From Pegea sp. RAD2-039 (lineage: Eukaryota > Chordata > Thaliacea > Salpida > Salpidae): a DNA stretch of 64,000 nt. Numbering within the stretch: the first letter of the stretch is position 1; every line of letters begins with the position of its first letter. The translations under genes and the position numbers were made by a program. Where the stretch lies: positions 992,001-1,056,000 of the forward strand of contig JAQGEQ010000363.1 of NCBI GenBank assembly GCA_034620365.1, written 5' to 3'. Below, piece by piece: positions 25,337 to 39,800 of the stretch. The notes beneath the pieces are model-generated. The model had not been told where the DNA came from, did no database searches, and saw only the letters and a program-made list of their open reading frames with translations.

Positions 25337-26981
25337 TTAAAAAAAAGAATCATTTTTTTGATATTTTTTGTAGAAAATAAACTTAGTTTGAGTTTATTTA
25401 AACTTTACGCGTTGATAGTGATTATCCGCTTAGTAACAGAATGGAATCCTCTAGTTTAAATATCAGACAACAATTAGTCAGAAAATAAGCTATACAAATT
25501 GATTTGGTTCAGCTTAGCACCAAGCTAATTATAGCAATAGAATCAAACAAATTAGTCTTCAGAAAGCATTAAAAAATAGTAATTAATAACGAAATATTCA
25601 TTTAGTACACATGTCTTACTTAGGCTAAACGATCTTGCAATACATTTAACTTATATTATCAAACATTCACTTTTATTGTAATGTTAGGGTAGCTAAAAAA
25701 CTTTTAAAGATTATAATAATGTAATAAAAGTTCATATTTGCAAAGTTAAATAAAACTTGTACTTCTGTTGTTTAAAATTAATTTTAAAGTTTTAGAAGAA
25801 ACGTTCTTTACTTTTTATTTTATTTGAATCTTAGAAACTTGAGGTTACAATAAAAAGTAGGTAGAACATATAATCTAAATATAAGAAATATTATATAATT
25901 TGATATTTTACTTGAATCCTTTTTAACTACATTTTTACTTCTTTATTGTCAAGTACTTTTTTTAGATTGAAAAAAACTTTCCTGATTAATTAAATATATC
26001 TTTTGATTGTGGAAATAATCAGGTTTTCAAACACAAAATCAAATTAAAAATAAATTATGTAAACACAAATGTCAAAAGATTTCTTTTATATTTCATAAAA
26101 CTATTTTTTTCACTTGTGTCTAATCAATTGATTTCAAAAATAGTCTTATACTAACTATCGACTTTTAACTTGACATTTCTAGTTAAAATAATAAATTGTA
26201 TTAAACAGACAAGAATTAGTTTTATTTTTTCCTGTCTTGGAAGGCAAGCGTAAGTGAAACTATCATAAAGAATTAAAGATGAAAAGATTTTTTACTGAGT
26301 AGTTCTACTGCTGTTCATATCTGTCAGTTTATGCTATTGATTAAAAAATATTTTATCTAACTTTAATTTTTAATAAAAGCCTTATTTTGAATTTTACAAA
26401 TTTAAGAAAGCTGTAACTATTTTCATTTTGTTATTTTACAAAAGTTGTATTGTAAAGTAACATTCTAGGTAAATTTTGTATTTGAAACTTTTATTGAAAG
26501 AAAAAATTAAACAAATAATATAGCTTTATGAAATGGTAGATAAAAATACCCTGTAAAAACTTATAGTCAGTATAAAAACAATTTAAAATGTTTTCTAGAA
26601 CAAAACACACCTTTTTGAGACAGTATCTTTGAAAATAAGTTTTATGATTAAAACTTTACTGACAGAATTAGCTTCATTGTTTTTATGATCTCAATCTTTT
26701 TATGTATTTATAAGTTTAACAAAAAAATTAGTTTGTTTTAGTAGAACTGTAAATAATAATAATAAATATTTAAACCGTAAGATAGATCATATTCGAAAAG
26801 TTTAGATTTTCTTTGAAAAAGTTTAGGGCTACTTATTAATATTCCAAGATAAGAACTTTTTAATTATTTACTTAAGGTTAAAAGAATTTTTTTTTGATTC
26901 TGACATCATCATAAAATTTTATTAGAATTTTTTTACAATATTTATTCAACTTATACAAATTTAAACGAAAATTACTTAAAA
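25337..26981. other. Intergenic between the two CH genes
   Basis: AT-rich with no open frames of interest. The bases just before each start codon look alike (AAAATTACTT shortly before the ATG in both copies), so the duplicated segment probably included the promoter-proximal region. Confidence 0.45.
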
Positions 26982-27443
<462 letters not shown>

Positions 27444-29143
27444 AAAAATCTTTTAGAATAAAATTGTTTTTGATAGTTGTAATGCATAAAGTTTTGTAGT
27501 CTCAATAAAGTTGAATTATATTTTGTTGTAATCAGTTAAGCTTGTTTTTTGACACTGAGTAACTTTAGAGCAAATGTTGCAAACTGTAAATTAAACTATC
27601 AGCTATTAAATTGCAGAAAAAAGTTAAGTTAAAATCTGCTGGCCTATCAGCTTAAACTAGAATAGTAATCAAAAGTAAATTGACCAATGAAATAATTTGT
27701 TATCCATAAAAATAAGAAATTAAAATTGTTGAAACACTCACAGGTCTTATGATAATCAGTTTTGAGGTATTACAGATTCTTTTACTGGTTGAATCACACT
27801 CAAAAGATGTGGTAAAGACATAAAATATTTATATGTACTTTTCAAATTGTTAATTAGGTATTACCCGAAGGACGAAAAGTAAAATTTCTAGGGATGAAAA
27901 TCGTGAAATACTTTTTCAATTTGAATAATATACTTTTTATTAAATTTATATTTATACTTAGAAATAAATTTTTTGGGTATAATCTTTAGAACAGCAAATA
28001 TAAATATTTGTTCTTTAGAATTTCTTTCTTTTAATTACTAGTACGATTCTGTTTAGTATCACTTTTTTTCTTCCTTTCGGCAGTTTAAAATAGAAGATTA
28101 TTTATTGGTAGCAAAAAGTTGAGAACATTGAAAACTAAAATAATATTTAAGAATAATAATCAAAGTTTGTTAATTGAAATGAAGTAGATCTTTTATCTGA
28201 AACTTTTCTCATTTATTTATACTTCAATTACTTTTAGCTTAATGTATAAATACTTCTTGTCTAAAGAAGTTTGAGAATCACCTATATTTATTCTACTCTT
28301 TATTTTAAGACTTCCATATTAATTTTAGATAATAAATTTAGTAATCAGAAAAAGTTCTTAATTTGTTGTAATGCATTAGAGGGAAAAACATGATCACTTA
28401 TTTCAAAATCATTCGTGAGTAAAAATTTTACCTCATAATTGCAACTGTTAAGATTTAAACAAATGAGACTGTCGATGATTTCTCCTTCAAATATCCAAGA
28501 CCTAGTGAGGTATCATGGAAAATTTTGTTGATCAAGATCGTTTTTGATTTGACAGACTTGCTTGTTCAAATTTTTGCCGCATGTAGGATTCAGCATTTTA
28601 CAAACTTTTACTTCAAGGTGATAAAAAAATAAACTTTTTATTTTTATTTTTATTAAAACTATTTTTCAAATAAGATCCAAATCTTTGCGTATCAAAACAA
28701 TGTAATAAAAGTCTCTTTTAAATAAGTGCTAAAGAGTTTTCTGTAAATGGAGCTTATAAAAAATAGTTTTTGGCAACGAAACAATTAATTTGAAAAATTT
28801 TAAGAAGAAGATTTAGGTAACCTAATTGTGTTTCTTTCGAAATTAATCATCGCTAGGGTTAATATTTTCAAAAATATTTTCAGACTACCAAGTTTATTTT
28901 TTCGAAAATTTGAGAAAACATCGCTAGCATTGGTTTTCAAGCTTTATGAAATACGAAATGTAATTGTGCGTGTAAAAGCTGATTATTTACATACCACCTT
29001 TCCGAAATTTTAATTTTTCATATTCTCTTACATAAGCAAATTAAGTTTTTATAATTTTCGTTTTGAAATGAACAAAATTAAATCGCAACAAAATATCTAA
29101 AAAATGAAAATGAAAAAATTACAACAAATATTTAATTTGAATT
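27444..29143. other. Intergenic, copy B to SLC22 3' end
   Basis: AT-rich convergent interval. An AATAAA signal at about 27504 suits copy B. The 61-codon open frame at 28828-29013 has no recognisable motif or splice context and is probably chance. Confidence 0.45.
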
Positions 29144-32100
29144 TTATAACTTTTCATCATCATTCATTTCAGAAAACATTAAACGCCCCGCTTGGTAGTT
29201 GGTTGACTTTTTCAAACCAAAGTTTGATTTAAAAAACTCTTCAGCTTCATCAATTCGTTCAAATAGCTTCTGCCCTTTTGTTTCCGGCAAATATAAATTA
29301 AAAAGTCCTGCCAGCAGAGCTGAAAATTTCCACAGTCAAAATTTTCCTGATTTATTATATAAGCAGCTAAAATACTAAAATAAAAACCGACCTAAAACAG
29401 AAAATATTATATTTGGCAGCCATCTTCGATATTTTTGCAAAACAATTATAAATGGAGCTACAATAGATCCAACTCTCGCTCCCGCTGATGAAATAGCTAA
29501 AGCATTTGCTCTAAACATAGATAAATTGATTTTAGATATTAAGTATTAACAATCATTTTCTAAAAATTGATATTAAAATTTTTACTGATATTTCTAAAAG
29601 ACGATTCTTTTTCAACAAAGCCAGTTTGTTTGGTGATCCTTACATCATGTTAAGTATCGTGATGATTTGAACAAATTACGATTTATTACAATAATAAAAT
29701 GTTTTAATGAAATTTAAGTAATCTTTAAGTCTTTAATTGGTGCTTTAGATAATTTTTAAGTTCTACATCAAAATTTGATTTATTTATCATAACATATTGA
29801 GAAATATCATCAGGGAGATAATACTTAGGTGTAAAGATTTAAAATATAACTTACCTTGTAACTGTAGGGTATAATTCCGCGGTGTAGTTAAAGACGGCAC
29901 AAAATGAAGCACATGCCGAACCTTTACCAATCAAAGCAAACACCACACTAATTGTTTGAATTGCTAAAAAATTTTTTGATTATAATTTGTTAAAATGATA
30001 AAAACTCTTTTGTATAGTTTTATGATGCAACAAATTATTCTCAGCCAAGACGGAGACTAAACAATACTGTTTTGGATTACATAAAAAACTTGCATTAAAC
30101 TAGATCCGTGTAAACTGTACACAGGTACAGTAATACAACTCTTTGCTATACTATTACAAATTCATCATACTCAGCAGAAATAGTTGTAGGAATAAAATAT
30201 AAAATAAAATAATTGAACCGTAAAAATATGTTCGTTTCAGCAAATTGTAGGCTTTGCTGAATTGTATTAATAAAAGTAGCTTATAAACATTTCACCCTGG
30301 TTATCAAAAGAAAACTCCAAAGTTATTAATGATATAAGAAGTGTAACACCGGCTATTATTAATAGAATGGAAACAGTATATCTCCTTCCAATCTTCATCA
30401 TCATAAAGATGCAACTGATTTCAACTAATATTTCAACAACACCACCTGAAGACATAAACACTAAAAGTCTTCTTGTATAAGGGAACTATCTTCAAAATTC
30501 AAAAGATTATTTAAAATTCTGAATATTTTTTTGTTTGATTTGACTGTGACTCATTTATGAACAAAATAAGAAAACCTAATGAAGAGTTGATGAAGATGTC
30601 TCCAGCTAACTGTCCACTGTTTAATGCAAGTCCATAGTATACAGAACTGTTTACAAACCTGAAACCGAAAGCAGTTAGCTGGTGTTGTGATGCAGAACAG
30701 TTTTATACCAGCTAAAAATCATGTTGAAAGTGATCAATCGAGTGTAAGGAAGAGAGAATAGATCTCTGGCAGTAGATGCCATTACGTTACATTTTTCAGT
30801 TTTCACCTGAATTGATGAGTGTAAAAAAAAAGATAAAAAAGTTAAAAGTTCGAAACTAACTTCTGACTTTTTCCAATCTTCTTCTGAAATTGTTACTTTG
30901 TTAATTCTTGCCATTTGACGAACAACCTAAAAATTAGTTTCATTTGTTGTTTGTTTTAAAAGAAACATACAATAGGGCATTTTTCTTCTGTGGTTACTTT
31001 TATTTAAAGAAAGTATTTTATCGAAATCTTCTTAAAGAAGTTTATCCAATTTTCTAAATTCTTTTAACTAAAAACATCGTGTTCTGCTTGCCTTAATAGT
31101 CTTCTACTTTATATAAAACTAAAGAATGCCTAAAATTTGAAGATAAGCAGAAACTAGGTACAGTAAGCTTCATGGTCAATTGAAAAACTAAAGAATTTAT
31201 TTAAATTTTTCATTAATTTTTGAAAATAATTTTTTGTTGCTGAAGTTTTTTGGAAGATAATTTGAAAATTAAACTTAAAAATCAGAAAGTTAACATGATC
31301 AAGCGCAAATAGCTTTTTAAAAGTTGACTTTTCTGAGAAGATTTTCCTAAAAATCATTTAAGAAGTTGATGAGTTTCAGATAAGAATATTCTAATTTTAA
31401 AATCTAATTAATGTCATAATTGATTTAAAAATAGAAGACGTGAAGAAAACGCGCGTTATTCTGGCACCCTTCTCACCTTTTTCCCATCCGAAGTTCGATT
31501 ATGAGCAAACAACCATCGAGGTGATTCGGGCAAAAAGAAAATGACAGCAGCAGGGAGACAGACGAAGGAACAAACAAGCTACAAATAAATCAAATTTGAA
31601 ATATTCGATTGATTGAAACTAATTACTCACCATATAACTTCTCCAATGTCTGAAATGAAAAGCAATTACTGAAATGATAATATAAGAAAGGGAAAAGGAG
31701 AATTGATATCCCACTCCGAAAGAAGTCCTCCACTTTTCATCAAACATTTCTACCACTACATGAAAGTAATTAGTTAATTATCAAAATCGCGTATCACGGA
31801 GTTACCAAATACGTAAGCTGCTGTGTTACAACCATCAACAAAAGTCGCACAAAAAAAGCGGAAAACAAAGTAGGAAGTAAGTGAAGTGCTAAAAGTTAAT
31901 CCAAACATACAAGCCACCACTCCAACCATACAGATCATTAATGTCTTCTTTCTTCCATAACTAAAATAAGCCATTTTCGGTTAAGTGACTTTTTGATTTC
32001 TACCAATTAGTCTTTAAGTATGTAATTTGATCTATCAATGAAAATTGACTTGCTTATCAGAACAGAAACCAAAAACCAGTGATCCTAAGCATCTTCCAAG

Positions 32101-32970
32101 ATAAAATACGGATGTAGAAGTGTATTCATAGTGTTCATTTCCACAAATTAAGTCAAACTATAAAAGATTTATTTACAAAAAGATTTCATTTAAATGATTA
32201 TACTTTAACCTCTGTTACTACAGTTTCTTCAAACAAACTATTATCAAACTGATATTTGCAATCTGGAACCTCAACAGTAAGTTGTTTAATGCAAGAATTG
32301 TTCTCACTACAGTTGTATAAATTGTAACTGCGCCAACAAACACTTACAAATTAGTTTTATCAAATAAAATGGTTTTTATTTAATGGTTAACTATTACATT
32401 AATGTACAAAAAATAATTCAAAACATGATTTTAAAAATACTTTTGGTTATTCAAATTTAAAAAATATAAATATATGCATATAATTCTCTCTTTTATAAAA
32501 TTGTTTCATACTTAATGTTTAACCATTCAATAATTTTTCTATCCTAAAAATTTTTTTTGTCTACCTGAAGCAAATATTATCGTAAACTGTAGTAGAGAGT
32601 TCTTCACTTGATTTCAATGTAAAGTTGTCTAATGAAGAAATATCGCATCTATGAAGAAACTAGTAAAACTAAACTTATTTTTACTTGTTGTACTCTATAG
32701 TTTTATACCGAATTATTGATACTATCAATTTAATATCAAAATATTCAAAATATAGAAATAATGTTAAAAGTAAAAACATTTTATTGATCAAATAAAACCA
32801 TAGATATAATTAAATAAAAGTTACCTAAAACTTGGTTTATAAGCAATAAAAATTGTAGCAAGTGAATTGATTCCATTTAAGATATCGAAATATGATAATA
32901 AAAGAAATAAAATACATTCAGCTAGACCGACGCCGCCAAGTATTGGTAACAGGAGATTATAATCAATCAT
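29144..32970 (-). CDS. SLC22-family organic ion transporter
   Basis: Major facilitator superfamily transporter of organic cations, anions or carnitine in the plasma membrane. Fourteen exons: 32825-32970, 32565-32648, 32210-32327, 32054-32157, 31806-31960, 31631-31755, 31477-31578, 30861-30926, 30709-30806, 30576-30658, 30296-30460, 29855-29963, 29392-29510, 29144-29319; all phases close, 549 residues. Typical layout: first membrane helix, then a large cysteine-rich extracellular loop with NCS glycosylation sites, ending VVTEFDLICG; YGRKK after helix 2; LPESPRWLF near residue 262; VYYGLALNSG; and AELYPTVTR near residue 445. The start at 32970 (MIDYNLLL) fits the family; an in-frame ATG at 33015 is possible. 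Intron 4 uses a GC donor (AA, then GCAAGT). The substrate cannot be told from the sequence. Confidence 0.93.
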
Positions 32971-35900
32971 TTTAAATACAAGACTGAAACCTGGAAAGTC
33001 TAGAAACAAATTCATTTAAAATTTGTTTATATAAACAGATTGGAAAGAGTAGTTGGATTACATTTCATCAAAACCTATAAAATGTTTTTCAAGATTTGAT
33101 TTATTTATTCAATAAATACAAATGGGTGTGTCTGAAGAGAGCACCTCCCGCTAACATACATTCTCACAATTAATTAAGATTTTTACATAATAAGTCGAAT
33201 ATTGAAAACTATTTGATCAACAAAAAACTGTCCATATTTTTATAGTGGTGTATAAAAGTAATCCCAGACACATATAACTGAATTTATTTACTAATAAAAC
33301 TTTCTAATGAAATTATTAATGAATGTTATATTTGATATTCAAATCCAAACAAGTGATATTTACATTAACTATGAAAAAAGTATGAAAATCAATTCTGCAA
33401 TTAGTAATAAATTTAAAAAGTTCTGAAATTTCTATTTTGAAAAATGATTGCCAGATTTACAATAAATGAAAATATACAAGAGTTATGAGAAAAGCAAATT
33501 ATGTTTCTGTTATCACTTATGCTTTGATCTTACGGTTGGTCGCTTTTAATTCTAGCATTTAAAACTATGCTCAATATTCACATTTAGTAATCTGTTACAA
33601 ATTTATATCAATCTACAAATTAGTTCAGTTATTTGCAGTTAATTTAAAAAAGATTCTTGAAAACTATCAGAAACCTTATTTTACAATAAATGACTTTTAC
33701 TACTTTATATCATTTTCATTTTATAAAAACAGTACACCAATATATTAAAATAGCTTTTTGTTAAATTTATAATAAATGTTTAAAACAAAATCATCAAATA
33801 ACAGTGGAAGTGAAAACCCATTCTAAAAGTAAAATGTATACCCTTCTTTTTTATGATTGACCTTATTCTAAAATTAGTACTTTTTACAAAATTCTTGCAG
33901 TGTTTTTATATGTTGTAGATTTTTCTGATTGATACTTAATAACTCGCAAATTTATGAACAAGCAAAAACAAGCATCAAAAGAATTAGTCATAGATCTTTA
34001 TGTTAACTAATAGAGTGCAGGTTAAATGTAATACTAAAAAAATGATTTATCTAATCAAAATGTTTGTTATATCGAGTATTAAATTATAGACTTTTTGATA
34101 AATGTAATGCTACAACAACTACAAAAGTATCTCAAATAAATTACTGAGAAATGAATAGCTGCATCTTTCCATTAATCTAGATCTTTTAATGTTTTAATAT
34201 AAACCACTCATAATACATCTTGCAAAAAATTAACTTATCATAAAAAAAAAATTCGATCATAAGGTTTTATCCAAAAGCTAATAAATGTAAAAATATTTTT
34301 CATAGAATACGAAAGTACTTCAGCATTTAACTTAATATATATATACCTATTTGTTAACAAAATGAAAAATGTGTTACACCAAAAGGTGGTTAGATTTTTT
34401 ACCTGGAGTAAATTCCTCGTTCAACTATACAAAAGAACTTGAAACATAGACAAATTTTGTGCTTAGTGGTTAAGGTCTTGGCAACGTCAAACGAATATTC
34501 TGACTAAGCTTATAAGTACTAATAGTTTTGTTAAGATTGCTTATAAGACGTGGTTATTATAGTTAAGCAATCAATACCATCTTTACTGATCGTATTTAAA
34601 AATAAAAAAATGAATTATTGCTGTATTATTAATATTTGAGTTGTTCCTCACATATTTTTTGCTTTTTTCCTTTTTTTATCAAAAACGTCTTTGAATATTT
34701 TTCAACCAAGCAGTAACAAAATGAAAGGGTAAAAAGCTCTTTATGTAAAATAACTTACTTGTTAAAAGAACAAACATAATTTTTATTAAAGAAATAATGC
34801 ACAAAATATAGCTGTTAAAAATGGTTTCACAAATTTAATTAAATAATCAGCCTGATTGTGAAAGCTGTCGCAAAATAGAAATACCTTTGTGGAGTTTGGT
34901 CATGAAAGTAATTATCAATAAGCTGGATTATATAGTACATATCTGAATCAGGGTCATTAAGATCTGGAATCTGCCAATGATACTAAGTCACTAAATTTAA
35001 AAACGAGTCAGAGTTACTAATATTCGAACTCTTCAGATTAGATAACAGGATAAAGATTTCTTTCAGACTGTTGTTGGTTTTCAAACTTAGAGTACTCTCA
35101 AGATCAAATAACAAACTGAATATCTTTTTCTATCAAAAGTGATATACAAAAGAGGGATAGATAAAAATTTAGCAACCGTAAGCTGAGCTATAATTGCTTA
35201 AGATGGGCAAAATTAGCCTTTGTTTGTTTGAGTAGATGCAATTTTACTAAAAACTTTTAAATAATCAGTAAATAATCAAGCCTTGCAAGCTAAACTGATT
35301 TTTGTAATGTTTTTCAATACATTCATCAGTGCTTATAAGAAACTGGTTTATTGCGTTCAAAGCTGCTAATATACTTTTTCAAACTGTTTATAATAGTTTT
35401 TTTACTTTTATATATATGTTTTGAGCTAGTGTTGAAACTTTAATTTCAGATATTTGTGTTGAAATGCAAACTATTTTAGGTTTTTAAAATATACTTTTTC
35501 ATTAAATAGTTCTTGGCCTTTATGGTCTTTAGACAAAAAGTCAATTAAATATATGTATTTATAGCTAAATTAGTAAACCATTTTCAAATAAAGCTTGTGG
35601 TACTTGTGTTTTGAAGTTTAAAATTTATTGTTTCATTGTTTACATTAAGTTAGATTGAATTTTGTTCTTAAAAAAAACTTTGATCAAATAGATTTTTGAA
35701 AGCACTATTACAATAGCAGCAACCCTTAAATAGTTTTGACACATAATATTTACAATATTAATCTTATTTAATTTTAATTATTTCTCATTTTTGTTTTAAG
35801 CTTAGTTTCAAAATCATATACATCACTATGCGAGGTTTAATAAATGCTTAATTATTTTTATCACCAGTTATTAATATCTTGATTAATTTTATCAAACTAT

Positions 35901-36810
35901 GTGACTATAGATAGATTATATCAAGGAGTTTTTGAATCTCCGCATTTAACTTTTTGTAAAATGAGATTTAAAAGATAAATAACTAAATAACATCATCAAA
36001 TAATATTTCTATTTTATAATTTTTCATCAATACTATTTTAGTAGAAAACTTGTTTTTCTTAAAATTTGTTTATACTTTGATGATATGTTATTATAATAGG
36101 TAAATTGGGGTAAACAACACTTTTAAAAGAAATTTAATGAAGTTGTACTATTGAAAGTGCTTATGTTATTATAATATTAGAAGTAAACTATTTTTGAAAG
36201 CACAAAGTATAAAAATAGTTTATTTGATGAGTTATTCTGAGTTGAAAATAAGATTGGTTTTTTATATTTAGTTTTAGTTTAACTAGATTCATGAATAATC
36301 CTAATCTTTTTATTTCACCTATAAAATGATTCTGCTAAAATTATTAATCATGATCAATTTTATAAGTATTTTGTACATATATATGATAAGGTAGAGATTT
36401 TTGGAGATTTGAAATATATTTATTTAGCATATCTCAAATAAAAACTTTACCTTTATATATGCAAGTTTATAACTTATATACTTTTATTGACTATAATTGT
36501 TTGGAAAAATATGTTTTAGTATATATATTATGCTTTATTATAATAAAATTTATGTTACAAAAGAGTATATCTTTAAAGTAATCCTGACTAATAAGAAATG
36601 TTGTTTTGTCTATGACTAATTATAGCTTAACACTTATTAATGTTTGTAATATAACATTGTCTATAAAGTTTTTTTGTTTGCTATTAATTGTATAAATCTT
36701 TTCACTTTTGCATAATTTAATGATTATTATTTTTTTAGTTTCATTAGTTTCAAAATATTTTGTGGTAAACTTTTGAAGCTTATTTTGTATTCATATAAGA
36801 GTTAGTTAAT
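32971..36810. other. Divergent intergenic region, SLC22 to MYO18A
   Basis: About 3.8 kb between two genes transcribed away from each other. Very AT-rich, without recognisable coding sequence or repeats. It should hold both promoters. An AG dinucleotide at 36799-36800, just before the MYO18A start, could be a leader splice acceptor, but this is weak. Confidence 0.45.
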
Positions 36811-39800
36811 ATGTTTGGTAGAAGAAAAAGCAAAGATGAAAGAAAAGAAAAAAAGAAGCACAAAAATAGTATGTCTCAATCAGATCTTTCCAAGTTGGAA
36901 GAGGTTGGTATCAAAAGAGGTTTTTTTAGTAAAATGTAAGTTTCTATTAGATTCTCAAAAAATTAATTCTAAATAATGTTAAGTAGAAAATCTTGAAATA
37001 ATTTGTTTCTAAATATAATTTTTTAAATTGCTTCTTGGTATTTGGGTAGATTAGGTAATCAACTTCAACTTGTATACTTTATTTTCAATCAATTAAATAT
37101 CTAAACTATTTGTTTATAATTCAAAATGTTATAAGCAAGTTTATATAAACAACCTTATTATGATTAATTGTTTATCTTGTTTATTTTTAAGTTACAAATT
37201 TATGTCAATAAACCTTTATTTTTTATTGATAGAGTGCGCAGGGAGAAGGAGGATAATGAAAGTATAAATCAAGTAGGTGTTTTTCAACCATTTATAAATC
37301 ATATTTCGTTTTATTTGTAATTGTATTTTTTTAGTAAAAAGTTTCAAGTTGTTTTTTATTAATTGTCAATATTTAAAGAATTTAATTCAATTTATTTCGA
37401 TGATTAATTGGTTTTTATGAAATCTTACAACTTATTTCAATTACTGAACTTTTTTTTGATATTTTCACAGCAGTCAAGTGTTTTACAAAAAGCTACTAAA
37501 TACGGACAAGTAGTCCGAAGGATGTCTTCATCATCTCAATCATCTGATGTGTCAAAACCTCTTCCAAAACCATCTTCTCAAACACCGAATATAATGAGAC
37601 CTCAGAGTATGCAAATTACGAGGGAACCTCCACAGGCGGTCATCAGAAGCTCTCTCTACTCCCAGCAATCTTCCTATGATGTCCCTAAACCTCCGGGTAC
37701 TTGATAATCCGCGTCGCTTAATAGTCAATCTTAAAACTGTTTCTAGTGAGGAAGCAGCGAAGTAAGAACGCGATGGAGTACGCGGCCCCGCGCCCTACCA
37801 CGCCCATAAGCACCCAGAAGCTGCCTATTGGACGCGTTCACTCATCTGGACCAGTGGACAAACTGCGAGTGGTACAATCCCGTTTTGTTGACTTGTGACG
37901 TCATTGTAACCCGATTGAAACAGGTGACGTTGACAAAAAGGGACACGGGCGACTTCGGGCTTTCACTTCGACGTTCAGCTGTGGTCGAGTACCGCGGTGG
38001 ACAAGCGGTCACCAAAACCGCGTTCTTTGCTGAACCAGGTCCAGCTTTGAATTTGTTACGATCAAAGAAGTTAAGTTGGGATCGTTTTAGGAGCTGCGAT
38101 GCTTGCTGATGTGAGTTACAACGAGAAGGATTCAACGATGTTACATTTTGGTGACTTGTTGGTGGAAATCGACGGTTTCAACGTCGAAAACGCGCTTCGA
38201 GAAGAAGTGGTTGGTCGTATTCGCTCAGCTGATACTCTGGTGAATTTACTGGTCCGTAGTACACAAGATGACCAACAAGAGACCAGCAACAGGTAGTTAA
38301 GTGGTCACGTGTCCACCACTAAGTGTTGAACTTTCAATTTTGTAGAACTCAATCAACTACCAACAAATCAACGATCAGTTTGAAAAGTGAACCTCAAACC
38401 AACTACGAGGTAAGTTGATTGATTGTGATGACGTCATCAAATCATTTGTTGTTGTAGGATAATGTGGAACTAAACCAACCTCATCAGGTTCATGCTGATA
38501 TTTCTGGTGCTAGATGGTTGAAAAAAGATGAAGTCTGGTTAAAAACGGCTGATGGTTTAACCAGAGCACATCTGGTAGTTATTGGTCAGTAAGATGGTTT
38601 GTTGTTGTTGATTTTCACAGACTTTTTTTGCAGACAAATCTAGAAATGATGTAGAAGTAGCAGATGTAGTTGATGGAAAGTGTCGTGTTCAGATAAGTGA
38701 AGATGATCAGATACTAGTAGTATCAGAAGATGATGTGGAAAAAGTTTGATATTCACCAACCATCTAACTGGTTTTTTGATGGTTTTTTTTTTTCAGTGTA
38801 ATTCATCTGAATTTGATAGAGCTAATAACTTGACGATGTTAAACTTTCTCAATGAAAGTAGCTTCTTACATACTCTAAGTGAGAAATACAAGCATCAAAC
38901 CAAGTACACGTACCTTGGACCTCATCTTATATCATTATCAACAACTAATTCATCTTTTAACTCACTCATATCGGTTCTTATCAACCAATCACAAACCAGT
39001 ATTTTTGTGAAGTCAAATCTTGTTTTGTAGGATGCAGATAGATACAAAAAGAAGAAAATCAGTGAAGCGCATATATATGCAGTTGCTCAAAAACGCTACA
39101 AAAGTATGATGAGAGAAAAGACTGACCAAACAATGGTGAACATTGGAAGCAACCACCCATCTAAACAATGGGATATCTACCACACATTGGAATTCTTTAT
39201 TTTCTCATATACCACCAACAACCCCTCACTAAACGGTACTTGAAGTATTTAGTGAAAACTACTCTAATTGAATTTACAATTTTCTAAAAGTCAATTGGTT
39301 TGTTGAACAAGTTCACATTGTGATAAATATAAGTCGAATCTGTCTAATTAAATAACAAAAGACTTAGTGAAGCAAGTACTTACTGTTGAATGGAAGAGAT
39401 TTATTCCTAGAGTTTTCTTGCTGCTAGCAACATCTTGTTTACATCAACAGATGCACTTCACTTTTATTTATCTCATATTTTTGAAATTAACTTTTATTTA
39501 TCTTGAATATTTATTTAACTGATCTTCATCTAACTTCTACTAGCTACTTGATTGTTTCTAATTTCCTTTAATTAATCAATCATCAACTTTCAACCTCCAG
39601 AAATAAACTCCTGGAGTTTTACTGATGGAATTTTCATCAATTGATTTCCTTCAGTAACTTATTTGCTTTTGAAATCCCATCAAATTATTTGACAATTACA
39701 AATGAAACACGAACTTGTCAAATACTTCATCAACTTTTCTACTTTTCTAGTAAACAAACTCTCTGCTCTCATCAATGTAGTCAGATCTTTAACTTGGGCA

